Source: Selenomonas sputigena ATCC 35185 (GTDB lineage Bacteria; Bacillota; Negativicutes; Selenomonadales; Selenomonadaceae). From it: DNA of 64,000 bases. Position numbers and translations under genes: made by a program. The notes beneath the pieces were generated by a model. The model worked only from the letters and a program-made list of their open reading frames with translations, was not told the DNA's origin and did not search any database. Of this stretch, positions 24,354 to 32,458 are shown one piece after another. The stretch lies in the NCBI RefSeq assembly GCF_000208405.1, contig NC_015437.1, positions 1,481,501 through 1,545,500 on the forward strand, given 5' to 3'. Every line of letters begins with the position of its first letter. Position 1 is the stretch's first letter.

Positions 24354-24854
24354 ACCTCCCAGAAATACGAAGTCAAGGCTCCGCTGTCCTCCGCCCGCCT
24401 CAGGAAACATCATCTGTGCGAGCGTGCGGATCCCCTCCTGTGCGAGATACTGGCAGCTGCGCTCACTGTAGCCCGTTGCTTGTGCCACCTGATACCACCG
24501 CTCCCCATCGATGAACTTTCTGCACAGGATCGTGCGGTGAGCGTCCCCCATCATCTGGAGCGCATTGTCAATCCGCCGCAGGAGCGTCTGGATGCGGATG
24601 TAGTTCTCGCGCAGGATCGGCAGACGGCCTTCGAGCTTCATGCGTCGGACGACGGCGCGTTCGACCTCGGATAGCTCATCGTACCCGCCGATGGGTGCAT
24701 CGCCATACTTCGATATTTTCGCATCCCCGATGCTGCGTATCTGCTCCTCCACGCCTTCGATCTCGATGCGGAGGCTGGCAAGCTGCCCCTTGAACTGGTG
24801 ATAGTTCCGGAGATACCCGTATACCGTCTTTTCGTAATCGTTGTAACTGCGCAC
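24345..24854 (-). CDS. DUF1492-like late transcription regulator
   Basis: 169-residue helical protein. The C-terminal part (HRTILCRKFIDGERWYQVAQ, ATGYSERSCQYLAQEG) resembles sigma-factor region 4, as in DUF1492/ArpU-type regulators that switch on phage late genes. GTG 24854 follows GGAGGG. It is the last gene of the early operon, typical for a late activator. Confidence 0.72.
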   Translation of the reverse strand: MRSYNDYEKTVYGYLRNYHQFKGQLASLRIEIEGVEEQIRSIGDAKISKYGDAPIGGYDELSEVERAVVRRMKLEGRLPILRENYIRIQTLLRRIDNALQMMGDAHRTILCRKFIDGERWYQVAQATGYSERSCQYLAQEGIRTLAQMMFPEAGGGQRSLDFVFLGGCG

Positions 24855-24926
24855 CTGATTCCCTCCGCTCCATAACGAGATAGGGAGCGCGAATCGCTCC
24901 GCGCTCCTTGTTTCTGCTCCTTGGGA

Positions 24927-25349
24927 TTACTCCAGCTCCCGCATCATGATCTCGATCCTCGGACGCTCATCGTACCATTTCCCGAGCACTCCGTAGCCAA
25001 CGATCTGGCTGTCGTCCTTGTACCACACGCCCTTGAGTGCATCCTCTACGCCCTTTAGGACGTTCGACACGTCGGGCTTCGTTACTGGCCGCAGCCGCCC
25101 TTCCTTCGCCGCTTCACGCTTGTACTTCGGCATCCCTTTAGGGATGGCGCGATAGATACGTAGGGAGAACTCGATTGCGCCCTCTACGGGGGTCACAGGG
25201 GCGTGCTGCGCTGCGATCATCCGCACGTAGCTCTTGTAGTCACGACTCTTTGCAGGGTCATACGCCTTGACGAATCCCCCTTGACGCGAGAAGCGCGGGC
25301 GTCCCTGCGCGACTGGATCACCGAGAACGACGGCGGTATAGGTACTCAA
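24927..25349 (-). CDS. rusA: RusA-like Holliday junction resolvase
   Basis: 140-residue protein with the RusA pattern: GDPVAQGRPRFSRQGG near the N-terminus, RPVTKPDVSNVLKGVEDALKG with the conserved acidic residues, and WYKDDSQIVGY. RusA cuts four-way DNA junctions made during recombination and replication, releasing concatemers for packaging. Overlaps ssb by 4 bases. Confidence 0.87.
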   Translation of the reverse strand: MSTYTAVVLGDPVAQGRPRFSRQGGFVKAYDPAKSRDYKSYVRMIAAQHAPVTPVEGAIEFSLRIYRAIPKGMPKYKREAAKEGRLRPVTKPDVSNVLKGVEDALKGVWYKDDSQIVGYGVLGKWYDERPRIEIMMRELE

Positions 25350-25747
25350 AATGGTATATCAGAGTCGGCCACCGCTCTGCTCCCCTCAAACATGCCCTGC
25401 TGCTCGGGTGGTGCTGTGGAACTCGTACCGCCGCCCTTGCTGTCGCAGAACTCCATGTTATTGACCACGACCTCCGTCGCATAGCGTTTCGTCCCGTCCT
25501 TTGCCTCGTAGCTGCGTGTCTGGATGCGTCCCTCGACGGCGATCTTCTTTCCCTTCGTGCAATACCGGCTGATAACCTCGGCGGTCTTCTCCCATGCGAC
25601 GCAGGCGACGAAGTCCGCCTGTTGATTGCCATCCCCGCTCCTGCGGCGGTCAATCGCCAGCGTAAAGCTCACGACTGCCTTGCCGCTCTGCGTGTATCGC
25701 ACATCAGGATCGCGTGTCAGGCGTCCGATTCCTACGAAGTGGTTCAT
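25346..25747 (-). CDS. ssb: single-stranded DNA-binding protein
   Basis: 133-residue SSB with a full OB-fold (MNHFVGIGRLTRDPDVRYTQ, FTLAIDRR, FVACVAWEKTAEVISRYCTK, GKKIAVEGRIQTRSYEAKDG) and the acidic C-terminal tip ending DSDIPF used to recruit partners. Part of the phage replication cluster; ATGA overlaps on both sides. Confidence 0.93.
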   Translation of the reverse strand: MNHFVGIGRLTRDPDVRYTQSGKAVVSFTLAIDRRRSGDGNQQADFVACVAWEKTAEVISRYCTKGKKIAVEGRIQTRSYEAKDGTKRYATEVVVNNMEFCDSKGGGTSSTAPPEQQGMFEGSRAVADSDIPF

Positions 25748-26079
25748 TGCGCTGCCTCCTCGACGTACACATGCTTCTGTGCATCGTAGAAAAACACGGG
25801 AATGTTATTCTTCCGCGCGTATGCGAGCTCGATCATGCATCCCTTGCTGGCGCGGTAGTCCCCCGTCATCGTGACCGCGCAGCACTTGTCCAGAAGATCG
25901 AGGCAGTATCCCATGATCTTGTCATAATCCATCCCTGCCAGCGCCTTGAAATTCGCCAGCGGGTTGACGTAGACCACATGCGGATATCGCTCCTGCAGCT
26001 CTCTCTGGATTGCCTCTGCCGCTGCTCGGTTCTTCTCCTCATCCCCGCTGAACGGATGGGACAGGTAGTGAATGTTCAT
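25744..26079 (-). CDS. DUF4406-like nucleotide-hydrolase/deoxyribosyltransferase-fold protein
   Basis: 111-residue protein (NIHYLSHPFSGDEEKNRAAA, DKCCAVTMTGDYRASKGCMI, ELAYARKNNIPVFFYD) of the DUF4406 group, related in fold to nucleoside 2-deoxyribosyltransferases. ATG 26079 overlaps the DnaC stop (ATGA). Function in phages is unclear; may act on nucleotides. Confidence 0.7.
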   Translation of the reverse strand: MNIHYLSHPFSGDEEKNRAAAEAIQRELQERYPHVVYVNPLANFKALAGMDYDKIMGYCLDLLDKCCAVTMTGDYRASKGCMIELAYARKNNIPVFFYDAQKHVYVEEAAQ

Positions 26080-26840
26080 GCTGTCACGCCTCTCATGCGA
26101 TAATCCTCCGCCCGGATGTTCACGGGCACGGTCATTTCTGCAAGCCGGCTCTGGACACGCTTGCCGAACACTGTCCCGATCCTTGTGCCGTCGTAGTTCG
26201 TCGTGATGATCGTCGGCAGCATGTGCTCGTATCGGTGGTTGATGAGCACGTAGACCAGCTCCACCACCCACGGCTTGGGATTCTCCGCGCCGAGGTCGTC
26301 GAGAACCAAGAGCGGCACACTCTTTGCTGTCTCGACGAGAGCCCCTGCCTTGCCATCCTTTGCGTCGAAGCTCGCCAGCATCTTCGCGATCAGGTCGGGG
26401 ACTACCACGAACATCCCCGGAATGCCCGCCTCTGCTGTCTCGCGCAGGATCGCCACCGCCAGATGCGTCTTTCCCGTCCCGCAGTTTCCCTTGAGCAGCA
26501 GCCCCGGAACTTTGGGATCGCGCTTTACCGCCGCGCAGAACCGCTTGCACAGATCGACCGCCGGCTTGGTCGCAGGCGTCGCCTGGAATGTCGCGAAGCT
26601 GCGTGAGCGGAACCGCTCGCCGATACCGCCGTCTCCCATGAGCTTCTCGATTCTTCGCTGTTCCTGCTGCGTCCTGTACTTGCCGCATGGCGGGATGCAC
26701 GAGAGGAGCGGGTTGCGGAATCTTTCGCCCTGGAACGCCCGCCCGTTGTAGCGGCACTCGTGGCAGTCCTCCACGCGGTACGGGCACGCTGCACATGCTG
26801 CGTCATGCGCTCGCTTGGTCTCCTCTGCCTCCGCTGCCAT
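26076..26840 (-). CDS. DnaC-like helicase loader ATPase
   Basis: 254 residues from the ATG at 26840. An N-terminal cysteine-rich stretch (CAACPYRVEDCHECRYNGR, then CIPPCGKY) probably binds zinc. The AAA+ ATPase part has Walker A GNCGTGKTHLA and Walker B LLVLDDLGAE, then a TTNYDG sensor region. Such proteins load the host helicase on the phage origin. The frame is open further upstream (ATG 27029) but that would overlap the replisome organiser by 227 bases with Arg-rich, unlikely sequence; no start has an ideal ribosome site. Confidence 0.83.
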   Translation of the reverse strand: MAAEAEETKRAHDAACAACPYRVEDCHECRYNGRAFQGERFRNPLLSCIPPCGKYRTQQEQRRIEKLMGDGGIGERFRSRSFATFQATPATKPAVDLCKRFCAAVKRDPKVPGLLLKGNCGTGKTHLAVAILRETAEAGIPGMFVVVPDLIAKMLASFDAKDGKAGALVETAKSVPLLVLDDLGAENPKPWVVELVYVLINHRYEHMLPTIITTNYDGTRIGTVFGKRVQSRLAEMTVPVNIRAEDYRMRGVTA

Positions 26841-27948
26841 GAGAAGCCCGCGTGCCGTCCGGATCGCCTCTCTGGGTACTCCGATCGTCTGCAGAATCTC
26901 CGCCCTCCTCGGACGCGCCTCCCAGATCATACGGGCTTTTCTTGACCGTATCTCCGTCAAGGTACGCAGCATACGCGGATTTCTCCGCACCATCTCTCGC
27001 CATGTCGCCTTGAATGACACCTGTGCCATAGTCTTTTCCGCCTTTCTTGCGCTCTGCCTTAAATCCGTCCCGCTCCCACCGCTGGAGAATGCGGAGCACA
27101 TACTGGATCGACCTGCCGCCGCTTGCCGCTGCCTCGCGGATCGCCTCCATGCACCATTTCCGCCCGTAGGTGTCGATGGCATCGTGCAGCTGCTCAATCA
27201 CCATGTTCCCTGCTCCAGGCTGAAAATTGTTGCAGAATGCCTGTATGATCTCCGCACGGTCTTCTCCGGTAGGAGCCTCGCGCGTGTATGTATTATTACT
27301 TACGCCTATAGCTGCTGCAGCTGCTGCAGCTATATCTTGTTTATTTATTCTCTTTTCTCTGAGCTCTATACTCTGATCTCTAATCTCTATACTCTTCCCG
27401 GACAAAGTAGGCGCACTTGTCCCTTGCTGTGTCCCTATGTCTGTCCTCTCATGTGTCCCTCCCAATGTCCCCGCACTTTGAGGGACATCGGTAGGGACAC
27501 GGCGGGGGACATTGTCCTCGCTTTGTCCTTTTTTGTCCTCGATCTTTTGAGACAATCTGGGGACATTGTCCCCGCCTTTGTCCCGTTGCAGTCTCTTTTT
27601 CTCTGCCCACTTTGTCTCGCTGCCGACCATCTCTCCGATGCCTGCGACAACGAACACGCCATCCTCACGCTCCACGATCAGCCCGATCTTCTTGTAAAGT
27701 CCCATCGCGACGACCACCGTGTCGAACTTGAAGCGCGTGACCTCGGCGATCTTCTTGACGTCGTATGGGATGATCATATCGCCGACCTTGCGCACCAGTT
27801 CGCCGCCGCTGTTCGCCGAGAGCAGGCAGAGCTTCTGGTAAAGGACGATGTACTCACAGCCGTTCTTCTGGTCTTGCAGCCAGTCGATGGTCGGGAGATC
27901 GAAGAAGTCGGACTTGATCTTGATCCAGTAGTACCGCTTGTCAGCCAT
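26803..27948 (-). CDS. phage replisome organiser
   Basis: 381-residue protein. Residues 1-115 are a replisome-organiser N-terminal domain (RYYWIKIKSDFFDLPTIDWL, GCEYIVLYQKLCLLSANSGG), which binds the origin. A long, low-complexity linker (residues about 130-230) holds imperfect DNA repeats and an eight-alanine-type run from (GCAGCTGCT)n. A DnaD-like helical part follows (QLHDAIDTYGRKWCMEAIRE, YVLRILQRWERDGF). ATG 27948. Works with the DnaC-like protein to begin replication. Confidence 0.8.
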   Translation of the reverse strand: MADKRYYWIKIKSDFFDLPTIDWLQDQKNGCEYIVLYQKLCLLSANSGGELVRKVGDMIIPYDVKKIAEVTRFKFDTVVVAMGLYKKIGLIVEREDGVFVVAGIGEMVGSETKWAEKKRLQRDKGGDNVPRLSQKIEDKKGQSEDNVPRRVPTDVPQSAGTLGGTHERTDIGTQQGTSAPTLSGKSIEIRDQSIELREKRINKQDIAAAAAAAIGVSNNTYTREAPTGEDRAEIIQAFCNNFQPGAGNMVIEQLHDAIDTYGRKWCMEAIREAAASGGRSIQYVLRILQRWERDGFKAERKKGGKDYGTGVIQGDMARDGAEKSAYAAYLDGDTVKKSPYDLGGASEEGGDSADDRSTQRGDPDGTRASHGSGGRGDQASA

Positions 27949-27952
27949 TTCC

Positions 27953-28516
27953 TTACCCCGCGATCTGCTTAATGTCTGTTCCGCTGCGTCCCATCGCTGC
28001 AAGGCGCACGGGCGAATCCTCGGGCGTTACGTTGCGCGGATCCTGCTCCTCATCGTCAAACAGTCCGACTTGCCCTCGATGCCCCTCGAGATAGCGTACC
28101 GCCTCGTGAACGAGGTCATGCAGGTGTTTCTCTGTCTCCTCGTCGAAGTAGCTCGGCAGTCCCACCTGCTCATCTGTCTGCGGAAACCGGAAGAACGGCG
28201 TGTTGATCGTGGTCATCGTCCCGGACTGGGGCATGTGGTACTCGCAGGTAATGATTGCGCCCTCGTAGCCGTTGGCGTCCGTGGAGTAGCTGACTCCCGT
28301 CGGAACGATGCGCCTGGCGTACTGCCCTGGGTCTACCTCGAGAATCTTGCACACATCGGCGCGGAGATATCCGAATGCCGACCAGAACGAAGGCTCCGGG
28401 GCTTCCTCGAACGTCGATTTGTGTGCGCTGGCAGGGATGTTCCCGTCCTCCTTCTTGTCGTACTCAAAGACCAGCTTTCCTTTAGCCGCCTTGATCTTCT
28501 TGATGGTGATGTTCAT
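27953..28516 (-). CDS. phage protein of unknown function in the recombination cluster
   Basis: 187-residue protein between RecT and the replisome organiser. Begins MNITIKKIKAAKGKLVFEYD and contains PTGVSYSTDANGYEGAIITC and an acidic GLFDDEEQDP near the end. Similar-sized genes follow recT in many phages of Firmicutes, but I cannot name a function. Confidence 0.65.
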   Translation of the reverse strand: MNITIKKIKAAKGKLVFEYDKKEDGNIPASAHKSTFEEAPEPSFWSAFGYLRADVCKILEVDPGQYARRIVPTGVSYSTDANGYEGAIITCEYHMPQSGTMTTINTPFFRFPQTDEQVGLPSYFDEETEKHLHDLVHEAVRYLEGHRGQVGLFDDEEQDPRNVTPEDSPVRLAAMGRSGTDIKQIAG

Positions 28517-28588
28517 GGTGATCCTCCTTTTCTCTGGTGCTGCGCCGCAAAGGGAGGCATGTACGTGCCTCCCTTTGCCGACCTCTTG

Positions 28589-29500
28589 TCAGCCCGTGAT
28601 CTCTCCCGTCTCGGAATCCACATTGGGCGGCACATCGTCCTGCGCTGCGCTCATGAACTTGTTCGGCTGTGGCGCGGCTTCCTCTGTCGGCGGATCATCC
28701 TCGCTTACTTCGACCGCCTCTGCCTCGATGTAGTCCGTCTCGTCTGCAGCAGCCGTCATGTCTGCCGCGATCTCTGTCTTGATCGTCTCATCGGTGCTCA
28801 GTGCGCGCGTGAACTCTGTCTTGATTGGCGCGTACTTGAGGCACGCTTTGAGGACGGTCTTCTTCGCCATCTCGTCAAAGTTCGTTGTCCATGGGGTGCT
28901 ATACCCCTTCTTGTATGCCTGGCTGTACTTCCGGGCGAAAGTATCCACCTCTGCGCGGCTCATGACGTGGAAGCCGTAGCCGCCGCTCTTGGTCTTGAAC
29001 ATGGCGTAGTAGTGCGTGACCGCCCCCTTCTCGCCCGTCGTTGGTACGTGCCGGAGCTTTGGTTCGAGCCCGAGTTCGTACTCGAACACGTCGTTCTCGT
29101 AGACTTCGTGCGCCTGGATGATGGTGACCTCTCCGCTGCGATACGCCAGATCCAGAAGCCCCTTGTAGCCGAGCTGGAACTGGCACTCGAGGATCCCCTT
29201 GTTTTTGTACGGGATGAGGTAAGCCTGCCCGAGCGGCGTGTTCGGCTCGACGCCGAGCTGCGCCGCCTGCATCATCGCGCCGAGGAAGCTCTGCGGCGTG
29301 CACTCGCGGAGCTTCTGGTTTGTGCTGAGCGCCGTGAGCACCATGCGCGTGAATCGCTCCGGGGTGAGGACGGAGGGCAGTGCCTTGGCAATCTGCCCCT
29401 CCATCGACACGATGAGGTCTTTGATGGAACGTGCGCCCTGCTGGACTGCCATTCTCTGTTCTTGTGCTTTTTGGATCGCGCCGCCTTTTACACTCGCCAT
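28589..29500 (-). CDS. recT: RecT-family single-strand annealing protein
   Basis: 303-residue RecT: residues 30-200 contain LPSVLTPERFTRMVLTALST, SFLGAMMQAAQLGVEPNTPL, GQAYLIPYKNKGILECQFQL and GYKGLLDLAYRSGEV, the family core. The C-terminus is acidic. Pairs DNA strands made by the adjacent YqaJ-type exonuclease, the usual phage recombination pair. Confidence 0.92.
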   Translation of the reverse strand: MASVKGGAIQKAQEQRMAVQQGARSIKDLIVSMEGQIAKALPSVLTPERFTRMVLTALSTNQKLRECTPQSFLGAMMQAAQLGVEPNTPLGQAYLIPYKNKGILECQFQLGYKGLLDLAYRSGEVTIIQAHEVYENDVFEYELGLEPKLRHVPTTGEKGAVTHYYAMFKTKSGGYGFHVMSRAEVDTFARKYSQAYKKGYSTPWTTNFDEMAKKTVLKACLKYAPIKTEFTRALSTDETIKTEIAADMTAAADETDYIEAEAVEVSEDDPPTEEAAPQPNKFMSAAQDDVPPNVDSETGEITG

Positions 29501-29525
29501 GATGATTATCTCCCTTCTTTATCCA

Positions 29526-30461
29526 TCAACTGATCCGCAGGACACGGATCGGCTTGCCCTGCTTCGCGTACTCGGCGTAGATGGCAGGCTCTTTTGCCTT
29601 GAGCGCCTTGCTGTCAATGGTCGTGCGCCCTGCCTGAGTCTTCCATGTGACTTTGTAATCTCCCGCGTAGCCGAGCTCGTAGTCGCCCATCAGCTGGCGG
29701 AGCTGGTTCTTATAGAACTCGCTGTTATTTTCGAGGTCTTTTTTCGCATCCTCGATTTTATGGATTTGCTCGATGATACCCACTGCCATACCTGGAAGCG
29801 TCAGTGGCTCCGCGTTGCCCCCTCGGAACTCTGACGCAAGAGCTTCCTTGCAGCTCTCGCTGCCGTCCACCTCGGGCATGATGCCCGTTTCCACCTTGTG
29901 CCAGAAATCAATCTCTGCCTGAAGCAGGAGGGCGATCTCATCGTCATTGCGAGGGATCTCTTTCCAGACGAAACGGTTGCCGCCGATGAGCACCGCGATG
30001 TACCACCGCTCACAGCCCGTGACCAGCATGTAGTGCTGGCACTGCACATAGTAGGCGGCAGGTACTTCGTCGTCTTCCCACTCCTTGGCGGCGAATCCGT
30101 TGCAGGTCTTGCACTCAAGACCTGCATTCTCTCCGACGACCATGCGGTCAATGCTGGCGCGGATGTAGGGATATTCGTCCATCTGCAAGAGCCCGCGCCG
30201 CTGCACCTTCTTCCCTGTCAGCTCGCAGAAGCGGTTCGCGACCGCTTCCTCAAGCACCTTGCCCCAGTAGACGTACTCGTTTCCGCTGAGGTCTTCTGCC
30301 TCAGCCTTTCCTGTCTTTTCAAGCCAGAGCTGGAAGGGCGACTTCCAGCGATTCAGCCCGACGATGATGGAGGCGTCGCTGCCGCCAATGCCTTCGCGGC
30401 GGGCTGCAAGCCACTTCTTTTCGTCTGCCATCTCGGCGACCGTCATGATAAGCTTTGCCAT
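29526..30461 (-). CDS. YqaJ-family viral recombinase (exonuclease)
   Basis: 311-residue YqaJ nuclease (lambda exonuclease fold). Key features: RREGIGGSDASIIVGLNRWK near the start; the active-site GENAGLECKTCNGF with Glu and Lys; QCQHYMLVTG. Degrades one strand of double-stranded DNA so that RecT can anneal the other. The C-terminal part contains a helical region. Its start codon coincides with a promoter for the opposite strand (30455-30483). Confidence 0.9.
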   Translation of the reverse strand: MAKLIMTVAEMADEKKWLAARREGIGGSDASIIVGLNRWKSPFQLWLEKTGKAEAEDLSGNEYVYWGKVLEEAVANRFCELTGKKVQRRGLLQMDEYPYIRASIDRMVVGENAGLECKTCNGFAAKEWEDDEVPAAYYVQCQHYMLVTGCERWYIAVLIGGNRFVWKEIPRNDDEIALLLQAEIDFWHKVETGIMPEVDGSESCKEALASEFRGGNAEPLTLPGMAVGIIEQIHKIEDAKKDLENNSEFYKNQLRQLMGDYELGYAGDYKVTWKTQAGRTTIDSKALKAKEPAIYAEYAKQGKPIRVLRIS

Positions 30462-30543
30462 TTTGTCCTCCTTGTGCTACAATAAGCACAGATGATTTAT
30501 TCTTCTGCGCCTTGTGCGGCGGTCACCGCACAAGGCGCTTTTT
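30455..30543 (+). ncRNA. candidate short transcript B (promoter plus terminator)
   Basis: TTGCCA (30455-30460), 17-bp spacer, TACAAT (30478-30483), then about 23 bases downstream of the -10 a perfect 13-bp stem (30507-30519 with 30526-30538), 6-base loop and five T. A transcript of about 55 nt without useful ORF would result, pointing opposite to the early operon. It fills most of the 115-base gap between the exonuclease gene and the next gene. Confidence 0.5.
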
Positions 30544-30576
30544 CTTTGCAGATAAGGCATCCGCGCCCCGGGTGCT

Positions 30577-30762
30577 TCATGCTTCCTCCTTCGCATTCAG
30601 CTCGTCGGCGACCGCCTGCGCATCTGCCTTGTCCTCATGCCAACTTCCCGCATACTCACGGTTGCCGCTGTGATCGACGGCGGAAGTGTCCTTGATGCGC
30701 TGCGCCTGATACATCATGATGCCCGCGATCAGGTTGCTTGACACAAACCATTTTCCCTTCAT
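30577..30762 (-). CDS. small hypothetical phage protein
   Basis: 61-residue protein (MKGKWFVSSNLIAGIMMYQA then a charged, helical C-terminus with DKADAQAVADELNAKEEA). Overlaps the LysM lipoprotein by 4 bases, so translated with it. Resembles short phage proteins with a DUF-type fold seen in early operons; function unknown. Confidence 0.6.
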   Translation of the reverse strand: MKGKWFVSSNLIAGIMMYQAQRIKDTSAVDHSGNREYAGSWHEDKADAQAVADELNAKEEA

Positions 30763-31070
30763 TCAGCGTCTCCTTTCACCCAGTACGTCACCTTGATCTC
30801 ATCCCCGGGGAAGATCATTCCCTTGCGCTCCATCAGCCACGGGTTCAGCTCCTCCATGCCTGCCTTGTATTCGAGGATGCAGCGGCGCGTGCCGGTATTC
30901 TTGCGGCGATACGTCTCTGCGATGTCCCAGCGCGTATCGCCCGGCTTGACGACGTAGACTTCTTCGACCAGCACGGGAGCCGTGTTGGTCTCCTGTTGAC
31001 TGCAAGCCCCCGCGAGCAGGATCGCTGCACCCGCGATGCAACATCCCGCAATCACTTTCGTGCTGCTCAT
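30759..31070 (-). CDS. LysM-domain lipoprotein
   Basis: 103-residue protein. Signal peptide with lipobox (AAILLAGAC, Cys 23), then residues 35-95 a LysM-like domain (VYVVKPGDTRWDIAETYRRK, GMIFPGDEIKV). It should be anchored in the membrane and bind peptidoglycan. Early-region phage lipoproteins can block superinfection, which is a reasonable guess here. ATGA overlaps with both neighbours. Confidence 0.75.
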   Translation of the reverse strand: MSSTKVIAGCCIAGAAILLAGACSQQETNTAPVLVEEVYVVKPGDTRWDIAETYRRKNTGTRRCILEYKAGMEELNPWLMERKGMIFPGDEIKVTYWVKGDAE

Positions 31071-31381
31071 GCAATCGCCTCCCTTCTCTTGCGCGGACGC
31101 CCACGCCCTCGCGGCTCGCTCATCTGCTTCGCGTTTTCGACCATCGCTGCGGCTTTGCGCAGGTCGCGATGCGATACCGCCACATCATCGAGCCACTGCA
31201 GGAGAGCCCGACGCGACACCTTGATCGTCTTGCCCACCCAGAAAGCTGGAAAGTCGCCCATGCCGTGCCGTGCCGCGTGTGCAAGGGCGCGTATCTGCTC
31301 CACACCGATGCCCATGTAGGCGGATGCCTCCTCAACGTTGAGTACCGCCTTTTCCCATGTCGGGATAAGGTCTTTTTCCAT
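31067..31381 (-). CDS. excisionase/MerR-like helix-turn-helix protein
   Basis: 104-residue protein with a helix-turn-helix of the excisionase type (LNVEEASAYMGIGVEQIRAL; VGKTIKVSRRALLQWLDDVA) and a basic C-terminal tail (GRGRPRKRREAIA). ATG 31381 follows GGAGGTGAAGGG. Possibly the excisionase working with the integrase, though it lies in the early operon. Confidence 0.7.
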   Translation of the reverse strand: MEKDLIPTWEKAVLNVEEASAYMGIGVEQIRALAHAARHGMGDFPAFWVGKTIKVSRRALLQWLDDVAVSHRDLRKAAAMVENAKQMSEPRGRGRPRKRREAIA

Positions 31382-31385
31382 CCCT

Positions 31386-31862
31386 TCACCTCCTCTTGTC
31401 GAGATAGATCTGAATCTCAAGTGCTACTGTCACGATCCGCTGGATGCCGCTCAACAGGTGCTCCATCTGCGGCACTTCATCCGCCGAGAGCGTGCCGTCC
31501 TGCGCGATCCGCAGCAGCTCCTTGTCGGAATCCCTGATTGCATCGAGCGCGTTCAGGAACTTCACCGTGATGCGGTCGAGCTCACTTGCCTCCGCCCGTG
31601 GTACGGTTCTTTGCCCGATGGGGCAACATTGCGAGCAGTGATAGTTCAGGAGCTCCGGCGCATGGTAGGTGTCTGCCATCAGCAGAACCTCCTCGGGGTA
31701 CGGATTGAGCGTCCCGATCTCGATACGCTGCATCCGTTTCCGGTCGATGCCCGTCTCCTCGCTCGCACCCTCTCGGCTGCTCAAGCGTTCGTTCTTCCCG
31801 GCTGCCGCCATGCGGGCTAAATAGTACCTGCTGGCTGCCGTCGACGGGGCAATCTTGGTCAT
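31386..31862 (-). CDS. XRE-like helix-turn-helix regulator with cysteine cluster
   Basis: 158-residue protein. Residues about 25-65 form a helix-turn-helix (RLSSREGASEETGIDRKRMQ, RIEIGTLNPYPEEVLLMADT). HCSQCCPIGQ (residues about 73-82) could bind metal. The C-terminal half is a helical bundle. ATG 31862 follows GGGAGGGAG. Just upstream is a 21-bp palindrome that may be its operator. Confidence 0.72.
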   Translation of the reverse strand: MTKIAPSTAASRYYLARMAAAGKNERLSSREGASEETGIDRKRMQRIEIGTLNPYPEEVLLMADTYHAPELLNYHCSQCCPIGQRTVPRAEASELDRITVKFLNALDAIRDSDKELLRIAQDGTLSADEVPQMEHLLSGIQRIVTVALEIQIYLDKRR

Positions 31863-31881
31863 GTTCTATCTCCCTCCCTTG

Positions 31882-31902
31882 CCTTACAATGAACTTGTAA
31901 GG
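31882..31902. promoter_or_regulatory. 21-bp palindrome upstream of the XRE-like gene
   Basis: CCTTACAA (31882-31889) and TTGTAAGG (31895-31902) form a perfect 8+5+8 palindrome 20 bases before the start codon at 31862. Probable operator; it contains a TACAAT that could also serve as a + strand -10. Confidence 0.5.
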
Positions 31903-31932
31903 ATTTCTTACTCGTTCCTCGCTACGCGTTCC

Positions 31933-32196
31933 TCACATATGCAACAGACTCAGACAAATAAACGAAACAATCAGAACAGCGCCCATCAACCAGAACAGAA
32001 GTATAAGGTGTTTCTTTCGACGGTGCTTCGTGCCCCCTTTGTTTTGACGACGCTCCCACTCCTTAGAGAGCACATCTTCCTGTTTTTTCTTGAATGCCGG
32101 CGTTTGAAACAGCTGCATTCCGATCGCAACAAACTCCTCTTTGGTCTTTGCATGAGCTAACTGGTTTCCCAGTTCGCCGTAATCTTCTTTTGGCAA
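31933..32196 (-). CDS. small tail-anchored membrane protein
   Basis: 87-residue protein: charged helical part (residues 1-62) and one C-terminal membrane segment (LILLFWLMGAVLIVSFICLS, residues about 65-84). TTG 32196 lies 8 bases after GGAGG. First gene after the cro-like region on the minus strand. Function unknown; such early membrane proteins sometimes act in exclusion. Confidence 0.6.
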   Translation of the reverse strand: MPKEDYGELGNQLAHAKTKEEFVAIGMQLFQTPAFKKKQEDVLSKEWERRQNKGGTKHRRKKHLILLFWLMGAVLIVSFICLSLLHM

Positions 32197-32213
32197 TTAA
32201 CTCACCTCCTCCG

Positions 32214-32242
32214 TTGTTGCTCCATCCCTGCCGTGGTACAAT
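32214..32242 (+). promoter_or_regulatory. promoter for the small + strand gene
   Basis: TTGTTG (32214-32219), 17 bp, TACAAT (32237-32242), 36 bases upstream of the ATG at 32279. Confidence 0.55.
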
Positions 32243-32278
32243 GACTTTGAATGTCCGGGAATGAAGGGAGAAGTTACA

Positions 32279-32458
32279 ATGGACATCAAAGAAACCACAA
32301 CAACAATCCTCACAACTCTTCTGAACAAAGAGATTCTGACATTCGAGAACACTAGTCCAAATAGTGACCTCGAAGCAATCGACGAAGCAAATGCCCACAA
32401 AATCAAAACAATCTGCGATGCCTACAGGCAGATTATGGAGACCGTGAAGAACCCCTAA
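32279..32458 (+). CDS. small hypothetical protein on the + strand
   Basis: 59-residue protein (MDIKETTTTILTTLLNKEIL, then DEANAHKIKTICDAYRQIME), helical and mildly acidic. ATG 32279 has GGGAGAAG upstream and its own promoter. Convergent with the 32455-32610 gene, stops overlapping by 3 bases. No recognised family. Confidence 0.55.
   Translation: MDIKETTTTILTTLLNKEILTFENTSPNSDLEAIDEANAHKIKTICDAYRQIMETVKNP

Noticed and set aside
24168-24674. + strand ORF across the iterons
   Set aside because: No ribosome site, basic low-quality protein, covers the candidate origin and the opposite late-regulator gene.
26841-27197. N-terminal extension of the DnaC-like ORF
   Set aside because: Overlaps the replisome organiser in another frame and is unusually Arg-rich; no good ribosome site.
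27938-29533. Long + strand ORF opposite recT
   Set aside because: Shadow frame; the opposite strand encodes clear RecT and related proteins.
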